Made by a program: the position numbers and the translations under genes
In this document: positions 1-10,082 of the stretch, in pieces
Layout: each line of letters begins with the position of its first letter
Position numbering within the stretch: the first letter of the stretch is position 1
The notes under the pieces: generated by a model
What the model was told of the DNA's origin: nothing
The model's database searches: none
What the model saw: only the letters and a program-made list of their open reading frames with translations
Assembly: GCF_900167465.1 (NCBI RefSeq)
Contig: NZ_FUWR01000003.1
Span: 62,001-126,000 of the forward strand
Reading direction: 5' to 3'
Source: Trichlorobacter thiogenes
Lineage (GTDB): Bacteria; Desulfobacterota; Desulfuromonadia; Geobacterales; Pseudopelobacteraceae
Length of the DNA stretch: 64,000 nt

Positions 1-815
<815 letters not shown>

Positions 816-818
816 ACC

Positions 819-2882
819 ATGACCAGGGAACTGTTACTTGAAATTGGTGCTGAGGAGATCCCGGCCGGATTTGTCCCCAAGGCGCTTGCATCCATTGAAG
901 AGATGATCCGCAAAGAGCTTGAGGCTGCCCGGCTCTGCTTTGATGCCATTACCACCATGGGAACACCGCGTCGCCTGACACTGCATATCAAAGGGCTGCC
1001 CACCATCCAGCCCGATGCCGAGCTGACCGCCATGGGACCGTCAAAGAAGGCGGCCTTTGATGCCGATGGCAAACCGACCAAGGCTGCTGAAGGATTTGCC
1101 CGCGGCCAGGGGGTGGATGTCTCAGCCCTGCAGATTATCAGCACTGACAAAGGCGAGTATCTGGCAGTTACCAAGCAGGAGGTTGGACGCCCGACCCATG
1201 AACTGCTGGCCGAGATCCTGCCCAGACTGGTGTCTGGCATACCGTTCAAAAAATCAATGCGCTGGGCCGATCTGGATGTCCGTTTTGCCCGCCCGATACA
1301 CTGGATTGTGGCCCTGTTTGATGGGGTCGTGGTGCCGTTCTCCTTTGGGCCGATCCAAAGCGGCAATATCTCCCGTGGCCACCGGTTTATGGCCAACACA
1401 ACCTTTCCGGTGCGTGACTTTGCCCACTATTTGGAAGAGTGTGAGCGTCACTTTGTGATTGTTGACCAGGAGCGCCGCAAAGAGATCATCCGCAAAGAGA
1501 CCCACCGGATTGCCAAGACCACCGGCGGTCACCTGCTGCCGGATGAATCTCTGCTGGAAGAGGTTACCTATCTGGTGGAGTACCCCAGTGCCATTATCGG
1601 CAGTATCCCGGCCGAGTTCCTGGTGGTGCCCAAAGAGGTGCTGATCACCTCCATGCGTTCCCACCAGCGTTACTTCTCGGTGGTGGATGAGAGCGGCAAG
1701 CTGCTGCCCTACTTCATTACCATCCCCAACACCCTGGCCGAAGATCCGTCCGTAGTGGTCAAGGGCAATGAGCGGGTGCTGCGGGCCCGTCTCTCCGATG
1801 CCCGCTTCTTCTTTGATGAAGACCACAAGGTTACGCTGGAGAGCCGGGTTGAATCGCTCAAAAGCGTGGTCTACCAGCAGAAGCTGGGCACTTCCTATGA
1901 AAAGATGGAGCGCTTCCGTGCCCTGGCTGAGCAGCTGGCCGAACAGCTCAACCCTGCTGTCAAGCAGCAGGCGGCACGGGCTGCCTTCCTCTGCAAGGCT
2001 GACCTGGTCTCCGGTATGGTCTGCGAGTTCCCTGAAGTGCAGGGGATCATGGGCCGCGAGTATGCCCTGCATGATGGTGAGGATGCTGCCGTAGCCAACG
2101 CCATTGCCGAACATTATCTGCCCATCCAGGCTGGCGGCGACCTGCCTGCCTCGGATATCGGCGCCTTTGTTTCCCTGGCTGACAAGCTGGACACCCTCTG
2201 TGGCTGCTTTAGTGTCGGCCTGATCCCCACCGGCGCTGCTGATCCCTATGCCCTGCGCCGTGCCACGATCGGCATGATCAGCATCATTCTGGACAAGGGC
2301 TATCGCCTGTCGCTGTCAGGGTTGATCGGTTCTTCACTTGATCTGCTGGCTGCCAAACTGACCCGCCCCCGTGACGAGGTACAGCGCGACCTGCTGGAGT
2401 TCTTCCGGGGCCGTTTTGTCAACCTGCTGGGCAATGGCCACCCGACTGATGTGGTTGAGGCCGCTGTGGCAGCCGGTTTTGATGATCTGGCTGACTGCGC
2501 ACAACGGATTCGCGCCCTGGACACCTTCCGCCAGCGGGATGATTTCCAGCCCCTGACCGTGGCGTTCAAGCGGGTCTGCAATATCGTTAAAGAAGGGGTT
2601 GATGCGCCGGTTAACCCGGCCCTGTTTCAGGATGAGGCAGAGCACACCCTCTACCGGGTGCTGCAGGAAACCAAGACAGCAGCCCAGACCAAAATCGACC
2701 AGCACCAGTATTTGGAGGCACTCTCTGACATCGCCGGCCTGAAGTGGGCTGTTGATGCCTTCTTTGATGCGGTGATGGTCATGGCAGATGACGTTGCGGT
2801 GCGTAACAACCGCCTGGCACTCTTAACCACCATTAATCGTCTCTTTAGCAAGATTGCAGATTTCAGCAGACTGACCGGTTAG
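819..2882 (+). CDS. glyS: Glycyl-tRNA synthetase beta subunit
   Basis: Beta chain (687 aa, normal family length) of the heterotetrameric glycyl-tRNA synthetase. It binds tRNA-Gly and is needed for aminoacylation together with GlyQ. The N-terminus RELLLEIGAEEIPAGFVPKA is the family signature, RATIGMISII lies in the HD-like region, and an anticodon-binding DALR-type helical domain fills the C-terminal part. It starts three bases after glyQ and is followed 37 bases later by the chemoreceptor gene, so they may share a transcript. Confidence 0.97.
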   Translation: MTRELLLEIGAEEIPAGFVPKALASIEEMIRKELEAARLCFDAITTMGTPRRLTLHIKGLPTIQPDAELTAMGPSKKAAFDADGKPTKAAEGFARGQGVDVSALQIISTDKGEYLAVTKQEVGRPTHELLAEILPRLVSGIPFKKSMRWADLDVRFARPIHWIVALFDGVVVPFSFGPIQSGNISRGHRFMANTTFPVRDFAHYLEECERHFVIVDQERRKEIIRKETHRIAKTTGGHLLPDESLLEEVTYLVEYPSAIIGSIPAEFLVVPKEVLITSMRSHQRYFSVVDESGKLLPYFITIPNTLAEDPSVVVKGNERVLRARLSDARFFFDEDHKVTLESRVESLKSVVYQQKLGTSYEKMERFRALAEQLAEQLNPAVKQQAARAAFLCKADLVSGMVCEFPEVQGIMGREYALHDGEDAAVANAIAEHYLPIQAGGDLPASDIGAFVSLADKLDTLCGCFSVGLIPTGAADPYALRRATIGMISIILDKGYRLSLSGLIGSSLDLLAAKLTRPRDEVQRDLLEFFRGRFVNLLGNGHPTDVVEAAVAAGFDDLADCAQRIRALDTFRQRDDFQPLTVAFKRVCNIVKEGVDAPVNPALFQDEAEHTLYRVLQETKTAAQTKIDQHQYLEALSDIAGLKWAVDAFFDAVMVMADDVAVRNNRLALLTTINRLFSKIADFSRLTG

Positions 2883-2919
2883 GCATTTTATCCAATCAAG
2901 ATGAACCTGGAGGTTCACC

Positions 2920-4476
2920 ATGTCATTCACTGGCCGCATCATCTTTGGCAATGCTATTGTTGTACTTTCTGCTGTACTGCTCCTGACCCTGCTAAACAAA
3001 ACCGGCAGCATGCTGAATGGACTGCTGCTGGGATTGGTTCTGCTGGTGGGCTCCTCCACGGTGCTGTGGTGGCTCTGTAATCAAGCCTTTAAACCACTGG
3101 GGGGCATCGTAGCCGCCATGGAAAAGGCAGCTGCCGGTGACCTGTCCGTACGTGCAGAGACCAATGCAGCCGGTGAAATCGGCCGTCTGGGCATCGCCTT
3201 TAATGCCATGATGAACGACATGAACCAGGCCATGCGCAAATTTTTCAGCGTGGCAGACCTGGTGCGAGATTCAGTTACCATGGTGCAAAACACCACCAAT
3301 GCCATGGCTGATGCAGCAGAAGAGGTGGCTATGCAGGCCGGCACCATCGCCACGGCCAGCGAAGAGATGTCAGCCACCTCATCGGACATCGCCCGCAACT
3401 GCCTCTATGCAGCTGAAAATTCACAGAAGGCAACTGAGCAGACCACCTCCGGTGCCCAGATTGTCCGCAGCAGCGCCGATGTCATGGAAAATATTGCCAA
3501 GCGGGTCATGCAGTCATCAACCACGGTTGAAGGGCTGGGGCAACGTTCTGACCAGATCGGCGCCATTGTGGGCACCATTGAGGATATTGCTGACCAGACC
3601 AACCTGCTGGCGCTGAATGCAGCCATCGAGGCTGCCCGGGCTGGCGAGATGGGTCGTGGCTTTGCCGTGGTTGCCGATGAAGTACGGGCCTTGGCAGAGC
3701 GGACCACCCGGGCCACCAAAGAGATCGCCGGCATGATCAAGACCATCCAGACCGAGACCCAATCAGCGGTTAAATCCATGTCTGAAGGGGTTGAAGAGGT
3801 TAAACGGGGCACTGAAGGTACTACCCGCTCCGGTGAGGCGCTGGAAGATATCCTGAACATGATCAACGAACTGGCCCTGCAGATCAACCAGGTGGCAACC
3901 GCAGCGGAAGAACAGACCGCCACCACCTGCGAGATCACCAGCAACATCCAGATGATCACTGAAGTGGTCAACCGCAACGTGGACAACGCCCGTGGCACCA
4001 CTGAGGCAACCGTCAAACTGGCCGAGCAGGTGGATGAACTGCATCAGCTGGTAGGACACTTCAAGCTGGCCAGCGCCCTGGTCTGGGATGCCAGCTTTGC
4101 CACCGGCATCCACACCTTTGATGAGCAGCACAAGGTGTTGTTCAACATGGTTAACGAGCTACACGATGCCATGCAACAGAAACGGACCAAAGAGGTGATC
4201 GGCAAGATTCTGCACGGGCTGGCTGACTATACGGTCAACCATTTTGCTGAAGAGGAAAAGGCCTTTGACCAGACCCGATATCCTGACGTAGTTAACCATA
4301 AAAACCTGCACAAGAACCTGGTGGATCAGGTGGTTGCACTGATCGGCAAATTCCAGAGCGGCGAGGCACTGCTGACCCAGGATGTGATCTCCTTCCTGCA
4401 GAAATGGCTGATTGACCATATCAAAGGCCAGGATAGGAACTACGGTCCTCACCTGATTAAGAACGGTATCAAATGA
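2920..4476 (+). CDS. Methyl-accepting chemotaxis protein with C-terminal hemerythrin domain
   Basis: A 518 aa chemoreceptor. Two hydrophobic helices (about residues 5-25 and 31-52) are separated by only a few residues, so there is no periplasmic sensor domain. A HAMP linker follows (to about 105), then the MCP signalling hairpin with the tip sequence [19 protein letters not shown]. The last about 130 residues are a bacteriohemerythrin domain with the expected di-iron ligands: DEQHK, NHFAEEE, a paired NHKNLHKN motif and DHIKGQD. Inference: the input is intracellular O2 or redox sensed by the C-terminal hemerythrin. A GGAGG site precedes the ATG. The stop overlaps the hisH start by four bases. 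Confidence 0.93.
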   Translation: MSFTGRIIFGNAIVVLSAVLLLTLLNKTGSMLNGLLLGLVLLVGSSTVLWWLCNQAFKPLGGIVAAMEKAAAGDLSVRAETNAAGEIGRLGIAFNAMMNDMNQAMRKFFSVADLVRDSVTMVQNTTNAMADAAEEVAMQAGTIATASEEMSATSSDIARNCLYAAENSQKATEQTTSGAQIVRSSADVMENIAKRVMQSSTTVEGLGQRSDQIGAIVGTIEDIADQTNLLALNAAIEAARAGEMGRGFAVVADEVRALAERTTRATKEIAGMIKTIQTETQSAVKSMSEGVEEVKRGTEGTTRSGEALEDILNMINELALQINQVATAAEEQTATTCEITSNIQMITEVVNRNVDNARGTTEATVKLAEQVDELHQLVGHFKLASALVWDASFATGIHTFDEQHKVLFNMVNELHDAMQQKRTKEVIGKILHGLADYTVNHFAEEEKAFDQTRYPDVVNHKNLHKNLVDQVVALIGKFQSGEALLTQDVISFLQKWLIDHIKGQDRNYGPHLIKNGIK

Positions 4477-5099
4477 TTGCAATAATTGACTATGGCATGG
4501 GCAACCTGCGCTCGGTCCAGAAAGGGTTTGAGCGGATAGGTTTTGCTGCAGAGGTAACCGCTGATCCGGCACGACTGCTTGAGGCCCAAAAGATAGTACT
4601 GCCCGGCGTGGGTGCCTTCCGTGACTGCATCCACAACCTGCAGCAGGGAGGATTTGTTGAGCCGATCCTGCAGGTGATTGCTGAGGGCCGTCCTTTTCTG
4701 GGTATCTGCCTGGGGCTGCAGTTGCTCTTTACTGAAAGCGAAGAGTTTGGTCTGCACAAAGGACTGGGAGTCATTCCGGGCCGTGTGGTCCGTTTTCCTG
4801 AGGGGATGCAGGAGCAGGGAGAAAAGCTGCCGGTGCCTCACATGGGCTGGAACCAGATTTCTCTCAAGGCCGAAACACCGTTGTTTAACAACATTGCTGA
4901 TGGCAGTAACGTCTACTTTGTCCATTCCTACTATGTGAAGCCGGATGACTCGACAGTCGTAGCTGCCACCTGTAACTACGGGCTGGAGTTCTGTGCCGCT
5001 ATCCGCAAGGACAACGTCATGGCCACCCAATTCCACCCTGAAAAATCGCAAGGGATCGGCCTGCAGATGCTGAAAAACTTTGCCGAGATGAACGGCTAA
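4473..5099 (+). CDS. hisH: Imidazole glycerol phosphate synthase, glutaminase subunit
   Basis: Class I glutamine amidotransferase (208 aa) that releases ammonia from glutamine and channels it to HisF for the fifth step of histidine synthesis. The nucleophile cysteine is in [11 protein letters not shown] and the His/Glu pair in [11 protein letters not shown]. The N-terminus [19 protein letters not shown] is typical. Its ATG overlaps the stop of the upstream chemoreceptor (ATGA), an unusual coupling. A palindromic repeat separates it from hisA. Confidence 0.97.
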   Translation: MIAIIDYGMGNLRSVQKGFERIGFAAEVTADPARLLEAQKIVLPGVGAFRDCIHNLQQGGFVEPILQVIAEGRPFLGICLGLQLLFTESEEFGLHKGLGVIPGRVVRFPEGMQEQGEKLPVPHMGWNQISLKAETPLFNNIADGSNVYFVHSYYVKPDDSTVVAATCNYGLEFCAAIRKDNVMATQFHPEKSQGIGLQMLKNFAEMNG

Positions 5100-5106
5100 T
5101 TTTTTT

Positions 5107-5233
5107 GCCACAGAGGTCACAGAGTACACCGAGTAAGACAAAACCGAAACGTTGGTTTTAGACCCAATTCCTACAGATCAGATCTCTTTCGGTTTGATGC
5201 TGTTTCCTCTGAGCCCTCTGTGTTCTCTGTGGC
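5107..5233. repeat. Dispersed inverted repeat, CACAGAG/CTCTGTG family
   Basis: Left arm 5107-5124 (GCCACAGAGGTCACAGAG) pairs with right arm 5216-5233 (CTCTGTGTTCTCTGTGGC) with 16 of 18 positions complementary. About 90 bases of unrelated sequence lie between. It fills the gap between hisH and hisA. A second member with nearly identical arms is at 33693-33817. No ORF is associated with it. Confidence 0.85.
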
Positions 5234-5255
5234 CAGATAGATTTGAAAGGTTTTT

Positions 5256-5993
5256 ATGATCGTTATACCTGCCATAGACCTGAAAGAAGGTAACTGCGTC
5301 CGCCTGGAACAGGGCGAGATGAACCGCGACACCGTATTTTCCGACAATCCTGCCGAGCAGGCCCTGAAGTGGCAGGAGGCTGGTGCAGAACTGCTGCATC
5401 TAGTGGATCTGGATGGCGCCTTTGCCGGTATCCCCAAGAACAAGGCCGCCATTGAATCGATCATCAAGGCGATTAAGATTCCTGCCCAGCTTGGTGGCGG
5501 TATCCGCGACATCGCCACCATTGAGGCCTACCTGTCACTGGGGCTTTCCCGTGTGATCATCGGCACCGCTGCCCAGCGCAACCCGGAACTGGTGATCGAG
5601 GCCTGTCAGAAGTTTCCGGGCCAGATTGTGGTGGGCATTGATGCCAAGAACGGCATGGTGGCGGTACAGGGCTGGGCTGAACTGACCGACATCAGCGCCA
5701 TTGATCTGGCAAAGAAGTTTGAAGACTGTGGTGTTGCTGCCATCATCTACACCGACATCAGCCGGGACGGCATGATGGGCGGCCCCAACCTTGAAGCAAC
5801 CAAGGCGCTGGCAGAGGCGATCTCCATTCCGGTGATCGCTTCCGGCGGCGTCTCTTCACTGAAAGATATCGAAAATCTGATGGCCATTGAGCAGAGCGGC
5901 ATCAGCGGCGCCATTACCGGCAAGGCAATCTACACCGGTGCCATTAACCTGCGTGAGGCGATTGACCTGACCAAGCGGGGCTGCCAATGCTGA
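5256..5993 (+). CDS. hisA: Phosphoribosylformimino-5-aminoimidazole carboxamide ribotide isomerase
   Basis: Fourth enzyme of histidine synthesis, a 245 aa TIM barrel that isomerises ProFAR to PRFAR. The N-terminal [17 protein letters not shown] contains the catalytic Asp of strand 1 and the phosphate loops GGGIRD and ASGGVSS are present. [15 protein letters not shown] carries the second catalytic Asp. The end overlaps hisF by seven bases, which supports translational coupling. Confidence 0.97.
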   Translation: MIVIPAIDLKEGNCVRLEQGEMNRDTVFSDNPAEQALKWQEAGAELLHLVDLDGAFAGIPKNKAAIESIIKAIKIPAQLGGGIRDIATIEAYLSLGLSRVIIGTAAQRNPELVIEACQKFPGQIVVGIDAKNGMVAVQGWAELTDISAIDLAKKFEDCGVAAIIYTDISRDGMMGGPNLEATKALAEAISIPVIASGGVSSLKDIENLMAIEQSGISGAITGKAIYTGAINLREAIDLTKRGCQC

Positions 5994-6751
5994 CCCGTCG
6001 TATTATTCCCTGCCTGGACGTAACCGGTGGCCGGGTGGTCAAAGGGGTCCAGTTTCTGGAGCTACGTGATGCCGGTGACCCGGTGGAGATCGCCGAGGCC
6101 TATGACCAGCAAGGGGCTGACGAACTGACCTTTCTGGATATCACCGCATCCAGCGATGGGCGCGACACCATGGTGGATGTGGTACGCCGCACGGCAGAGC
6201 GGGTCTTTATGCCGCTGACCGTTGGTGGCGGTATCCGAGTGGTGGAGGATATCCGCCGCATGCTGAATGCCGGGGCTGACAAGGTTTCGATCAACACAGC
6301 TGCAGTCAGTCGGCCTGAGTTTGTGAATGAGGCAGCCGAACGGTTCGGCTCCCAGTGTACGGTGGTGGCCATTGATGCCCGTCAGGTTCCGGGCGAACAG
6401 CGCTGGGAGGTCTATACCCACGGTGGCCGCAAGCCGACCGGTATTGATGTGGTGGAATGGGCAAACCGGATGGAATCCTTTGGCGCCGGTGAGATCCTGC
6501 TGACCAGCATGGACCGTGACGGCACCAAAGATGGCTATGACCTTGCCCTGACCCGTGCCGTGGTTGATGCGGTTTCAATACCGGTAATCGCCTCCGGCGG
6601 TGTCGGCAACCTTGAGCATCTCTATGACGGCTTCACGACTGCCGGGGCCTCAGCATGCCTGGCTGCCTCCATCTTCCATTTCCGGCAGCATACGGTACAG
6701 GAAGCAAAACAGTATCTCCAGGGACGTGGCGTCCCGATCAGGATGGTCTAA
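5987..6751 (+). CDS. hisF: Imidazole glycerol phosphate synthase, cyclase subunit
   Basis: TIM-barrel cyclase (254 aa) that combines PRFAR with ammonia from HisH to give IGP and [25 protein letters not shown] holds the catalytic Asp11 equivalent and [15 protein letters not shown] the Asp130 equivalent. The phosphate-binding glycine loops VGGGIR and ASGGVGN are intact. hisE follows after one base. Confidence 0.98.
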   Translation: MLTRRIIPCLDVTGGRVVKGVQFLELRDAGDPVEIAEAYDQQGADELTFLDITASSDGRDTMVDVVRRTAERVFMPLTVGGGIRVVEDIRRMLNAGADKVSINTAAVSRPEFVNEAAERFGSQCTVVAIDARQVPGEQRWEVYTHGGRKPTGIDVVEWANRMESFGAGEILLTSMDRDGTKDGYDLALTRAVVDAVSIPVIASGGVGNLEHLYDGFTTAGASACLAASIFHFRQHTVQEAKQYLQGRGVPIRMV

Positions 6752-6752
6752 G

Positions 6753-7079
6753 ATGAACAGTAACCAGCATATTCTGGATGAGTTGTATCAGGTAATCCTC
6801 TCCCGCAAAGGTGCCTCGCCAGACAGTTCTTACACCGCCTCCCTGCTGCACAAAGGTCTGGACAAGATCCTCAAGAAGGTCGGAGAAGAGGCCACCGAAG
6901 TGGTGATTGCCGGCAAAGGCGGCACTGATGCCGAGCTGATCTACGAAACCGCTGACCTGCTCTATCACAGCCTGGTACTGCTGGCAGCACGGGATGTTCC
7001 GGCTGATACCGTCTGGACAGAACTGCAACGCCGCTTTGGCACCTCAGGCATCGCTGAAAAGGCTGCCCGTAAGGAATAG
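6753..7079 (+). CDS. hisE: Phosphoribosyl-ATP pyrophosphatase
   Basis: Second step of histidine synthesis, hydrolysing PR-ATP to PR-AMP. The 108 aa product is a stand-alone HisE of the MazG-like fold: [10 protein letters not shown] and [14 protein letters not shown] carry the acidic metal-binding residues. The ATG at 6753 is chosen because it follows the hisF stop directly and gives the usual length; the frame stays open upstream inside hisF. HisI is not fused and is not in the window. Confidence 0.95.
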   Translation: MNSNQHILDELYQVILSRKGASPDSSYTASLLHKGLDKILKKVGEEATEVVIAGKGGTDAELIYETADLLYHSLVLLAARDVPADTVWTELQRRFGTSGIAEKAARKE

Positions 7080-7092
7080 TAAAACCTTAATC

Positions 7093-7220
7093 TCTTGCAA
7101 AATGTCATGAGGAAGGCCGGATACAAGGCGCACGGCGCACAGCGACTGAGACATAACCCCCAGTTAGACAAAGGAGCGAGCACCGCGCAACGCAGTAGAC
7201 AGCCTCCGCAGTAGTTTTGC
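7093..7220. repeat. Dispersed palindromic repeat with AAGGAGCGAG core
   Basis: Non-coding GC-rich element between hisE and the rpsU promoter. It is bounded by TTGCAAAA (7095) and TTTTGCA (about 7215) in inverted order and contains GGCGCACGGCGCACAGCG and GGAGCGAGCACCGCGCAACG. The layout resembles the element at 7644-7767, so both are taken as members of one family. It probably also ends the his transcript, but no classical terminator is visible. Confidence 0.6.
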
Positions 7221-7232
7221 ATATTTATTCAG

Positions 7233-7260
7233 TTGACATCAGGAAATTTGCTGCTAGTAT
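7233..7260 (+). promoter_or_regulatory. Sigma-70-type promoter for rpsU
   Basis: TTGACA at 7233-7238 is a perfect -35 box. TAGTAT at 7255-7260 is a good -10 box, with a 16-base spacer. It lies about 90 bases upstream of rpsU and reads toward it. Confidence 0.6.
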
Positions 7261-7349
7261 ACGAAGCTCACAAAAAAATACACCTAGGCATTGTTAACAG
7301 CGTCAGCTGTTTCCATACACGTATCTTACGACGGAGGGAGGGATTATGG

Positions 7350-7547
7350 ATGCCAGGAGTACGAATTCGGGAAAACGAGCCATTTGATCTCGCTCTGAAG
7401 AAGTTTAAGAAGCAGTGCGAAAAGGCGGGGATCCTCTCTGAGGTCCGCAAGCGTGAGCACTATGAGAAGCCCAGCATCAAGCGCAAGAAGAAGGCGATTG
7501 CAGCTCGCAAACGCGCCCTTAAGAAGCAGCGTAAGATGATGGACTAA
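7350..7547 (+). CDS. rpsU: Small ribosomal subunit protein bS21
   Basis: 65 aa basic protein of the 30S subunit. [18 protein letters not shown] is the conserved N-terminus, followed by the Lys/Arg-rich helix. The ATG at 7350 is preceded by a strong GGAGGGAGG site at 7333-7341, and upstream in-frame sequence is not S21-like. It heads rpsU-cvpA-dnaG-rpoD, a variant of the macromolecular synthesis operon, but a strong terminator follows it directly. Confidence 0.97.
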   Translation: MPGVRIRENEPFDLALKKFKKQCEKAGILSEVRKREHYEKPSIKRKKKAIAARKRALKKQRKMMD

Positions 7548-7607
7548 CGGCCATCGAAGCCGGATCTCCCTTCCTCTCCTCCACTTACGATCCGGTATGT
7601 AGTAACG

Positions 7608-7645
7608 AACGGGGCTTTCGCAAGAAAGCCCCGTTTCCGTCTTGT
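7608..7645 (+). terminator. Rho-independent terminator after rpsU
   Basis: Perfect stem AACGGGGCTTTC / GAAAGCCCCGTT with a GCAA tetraloop, followed by the T-rich tail TTCCGTCTT. It likely lowers readthrough from rpsU into cvpA-dnaG-rpoD. Confidence 0.85.
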
Positions 7646-7767
7646 TCCAGTTTCAAATCAAGGATGAGATCAAGGCGGCACGAATATCGGCGACGCAGGC
7701 GTACAAACCGTACGTTGAGGAGCCGAAGACGAGCCAACGAAGATATCGCCTTGAGTTGGAACTGGAA
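7644..7767. repeat. Dispersed palindromic repeat upstream of cvpA
   Basis: The left end (TTCCAGTTTCAAATCAAGG, from 7645) is complementary with gaps to the right end (GCCTTGAGTTGGAACTGGAA, 7748-7767). The centre has CGTACAAACCGTACG and GGAGCCGAAGACGAGCC. It resembles 7093-7220. The element is open in the cvpA frame, so an upstream start would wrongly translate the repeat. Confidence 0.7.
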
Positions 7768-7789
7768 TTGTTCTCTGTGGACACCATCT

Positions 7790-8275
7790 ATGAGCCTGCT
7801 CGACATCACTATCCTGACCGTGCTGGCCCTTGGGGCATTGAGAGGCCTGCTGCGTGGCCTTGTGAAAGAGGTTGCCGCCTTGACCGCGTTACTGCTGGGG
7901 GGTTGGATGGCCTTCCGGTTCCATGAACAGGCAGCCGTACTGCTACAAGGGATGGTTCCACCGGTAGCGGCACGGATGATCGCCTTTGTAACCCTGTTGA
8001 TTCTGGTGGGGCTGGCGGCTCACCTGTTGGGTAATCTGCTGACCAACCTGATTAAACTTGCCCTTTTGGGGTGGGTTAATCGCCTGGGCGGCATGATGAT
8101 CGGTTGTCTTGAAGCAGCGCTTATACTGGGAATGTTCTTTTACGCCGTTCTTTCGATCCCGTTTACCTTTCAGTTCAAGGATACGGTTAAAAAACATTCG
8201 TTTGCACTCCCGTTGGCACAGTTTGGCGGTACAGCAATTGATCGAGCCAAGACCTTTCGGCAACAAACACCATGA
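7790..8275 (+). CDS. cvpA: CvpA family membrane protein
   Basis: 161 aa inner-membrane protein of the CvpA (colicin V production) family. It has about four hydrophobic helices, and the N-terminal SLLDITILTVLALGALRGLLRGLVKE is the family hallmark. The cellular role is poorly defined; E. coli CvpA is linked to purF expression and envelope stress. The ATG at 7790 is preferred because further upstream the frame runs through the palindromic repeat. The stop overlaps the dnaG start (ATGA). Confidence 0.88.
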   Translation: MSLLDITILTVLALGALRGLLRGLVKEVAALTALLLGGWMAFRFHEQAAVLLQGMVPPVAARMIAFVTLLILVGLAAHLLGNLLTNLIKLALLGWVNRLGGMMIGCLEAALILGMFFYAVLSIPFTFQFKDTVKKHSFALPLAQFGGTAIDRAKTFRQQTP

Positions 8276-10044
8276 ACCGTAATGACACGGTCAGAGAGGT
8301 TGCTGAACGGCTTTCCATTGCTGAGGTTATTGGTGAATACGTTTCCCTGAAACGGAGTGGTTCCAACTTTCTGGGGCTCTGCCCGTTTCATGGAGAAAAA
8401 ACACCCTCTTTTAACGTCAATCCAGCCCGTGAAATTTTTCACTGTTTTGGTTGCGGCGCAGGGGGGGATATCTTCTCCTTTGTGATGAAGATTGAGGGGA
8501 TCAGCTTCCCTGAGGCGTTGCGTAAACTGGCTGCACGTGCCGGTGTGGCCATTGAAGATCGCCCTTTGACTGATGCAGAAAAGCAGTTAAAGACCGAACG
8601 CGATCAACAGCGCACAATCATGCTGGTGACAGCAGAACACTATCGCGACACCCTGACCAGAAAACCGGAAGGGGCGGCGGCCCGCAGCTATCTGCAGGAG
8701 CGGGAAGTAGACCCGGAGACATCGGCAGCCTATGGGCTTGGCTTTGCCTCTGAGCGTCGTGACACCCTGATCCAGCTTCTGAAAGCCAAAGAATTACCGC
8801 TTGAGCTGGCAGAACAGCTGGGGATCATCCGCAAGGGTGAGCGTGGCTGGTACGATCTGCTGCACAACCGCCTGATCTTTCCGATCCGGGACAAGCAGGG
8901 ACAGCCGATCGGTTTTGCAGGCCGGGTGCTGGACAGCAGCCTGCCCAAGTATATCAACTCGCCGGAATCGCCGCTGTATCGCAAGAGCAGCGTACTGTTC
9001 GGGGTTGATCTGGCATTACGGGATATCAGACAGAGCGGCACCGCGATTATCGTGGAAGGCTACTTTGACCACCTGGCCCTCTACCGGGCCGGTATCCGCA
9101 ACGCCCTTGCCACCTGCGGCACGGCACTGACTGACGGACATATCGGCCTGCTGAAGAAACATGCCCAGCGGGTCTGCCTGCTGTTTGATGGTGACAATGC
9201 CGGGCGTAAGGCCACGGTACGGGCCATGGAACTCTGCCTTGAACAGGCACTGCCGGTCTATGTCATCAACCTGCCCCAGGGAGAAGATCCTGACAGCCTG
9301 CTGCAGAAGCATGGTGTCGAGGCATTCAACCAGCAGGTTGCAGCGGCAAAACCGGCCTTTGAACAGTTTTTACACTGGCTTCTGGCCAAGACACCGGCTG
9401 ACAGCATTGATCAGCGGGTACGGTTGATGGATGAGATCATCCCCCGCTTTCAACGGATCAAAGATCCGGTAGAGCGGGATCTGTACCTGAAAGAGATCTG
9501 CCGGTTGCTGGGTATTGATCCACCGTCATTCCGGCGACGACTGGCAGGACAACGCAGCGAACAGAAACAGGAACCGCTCCAGACAGCAACAAGGCCAGCG
9601 CAACGGCCTGCTCAACGGGATATTGTCATACAGACCCAGGAAACCTTGCTGAGCCTGCTGGCAACCTATCCTGAAGTCCGCCAGGAACTACAGGCACTTG
9701 ACCTTACGCAGCTGTTTGACCAACAGCACCTGCCGCTGGCCCAGGCGATACTTGACACTGCCAGCAGTGATCAGGAAGGGCCGATCTGGCATGATCTGCT
9801 GGCGCGGCTTGAACAGGAAGAACAGAAAGAGCTGGTGGCACGGCTGCTGGTTCATGACCAACATCTGGCAAATATTGATTGGCGATCCGCCCTACGGCAA
9901 TGCCTGAAGCGACAAAAGGAAAAAGAGACCGGCGGATTAAAACAGATCGCCCTCCGGCTGGCCACCCTGCCTGAAGACAGTGAAGAGTATCAAGAATTAT
10001 TAAAATTGGCCGATCAGTTGCGTAATAAAAAATCGGCGTTATAA
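8272..10044 (+). CDS. dnaG: DNA primase
   Basis: Synthesises RNA primers at the replication fork together with DnaB helicase. The 590 aa protein has the N-terminal CHC2 zinc finger ([11 protein letters not shown], then [14 protein letters not shown]), a TOPRIM core with [16 protein letters not shown] and [13 protein letters not shown], and a C-terminal helicase-binding region that is less conserved. It is coupled to cvpA by a four-base overlap and followed by rpoD after 38 bases. Confidence 0.98.
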   Translation: MNRNDTVREVAERLSIAEVIGEYVSLKRSGSNFLGLCPFHGEKTPSFNVNPAREIFHCFGCGAGGDIFSFVMKIEGISFPEALRKLAARAGVAIEDRPLTDAEKQLKTERDQQRTIMLVTAEHYRDTLTRKPEGAAARSYLQEREVDPETSAAYGLGFASERRDTLIQLLKAKELPLELAEQLGIIRKGERGWYDLLHNRLIFPIRDKQGQPIGFAGRVLDSSLPKYINSPESPLYRKSSVLFGVDLALRDIRQSGTAIIVEGYFDHLALYRAGIRNALATCGTALTDGHIGLLKKHAQRVCLLFDGDNAGRKATVRAMELCLEQALPVYVINLPQGEDPDSLLQKHGVEAFNQQVAAAKPAFEQFLHWLLAKTPADSIDQRVRLMDEIIPRFQRIKDPVERDLYLKEICRLLGIDPPSFRRRLAGQRSEQKQEPLQTATRPAQRPAQRDIVIQTQETLLSLLATYPEVRQELQALDLTQLFDQQHLPLAQAILDTASSDQEGPIWHDLLARLEQEEQKELVARLLVHDQHLANIDWRSALRQCLKRQKEKETGGLKQIALRLATLPEDSEEYQELLKLADQLRNKKSAL

Positions 10045-10082
10045 GTAATCATACTCAGTATTTTACAAAGGTACCCATACCC

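Noticed and set aside
5100-5255. CRISPR array
   Set aside because: The repeated CACAGAG units are one pair of inverted arms, not regularly spaced direct repeats with spacers.
7664-7789. N-terminal extension of CvpA
   Set aside because: It is the translated palindromic repeat; CvpA homology starts at 7790.
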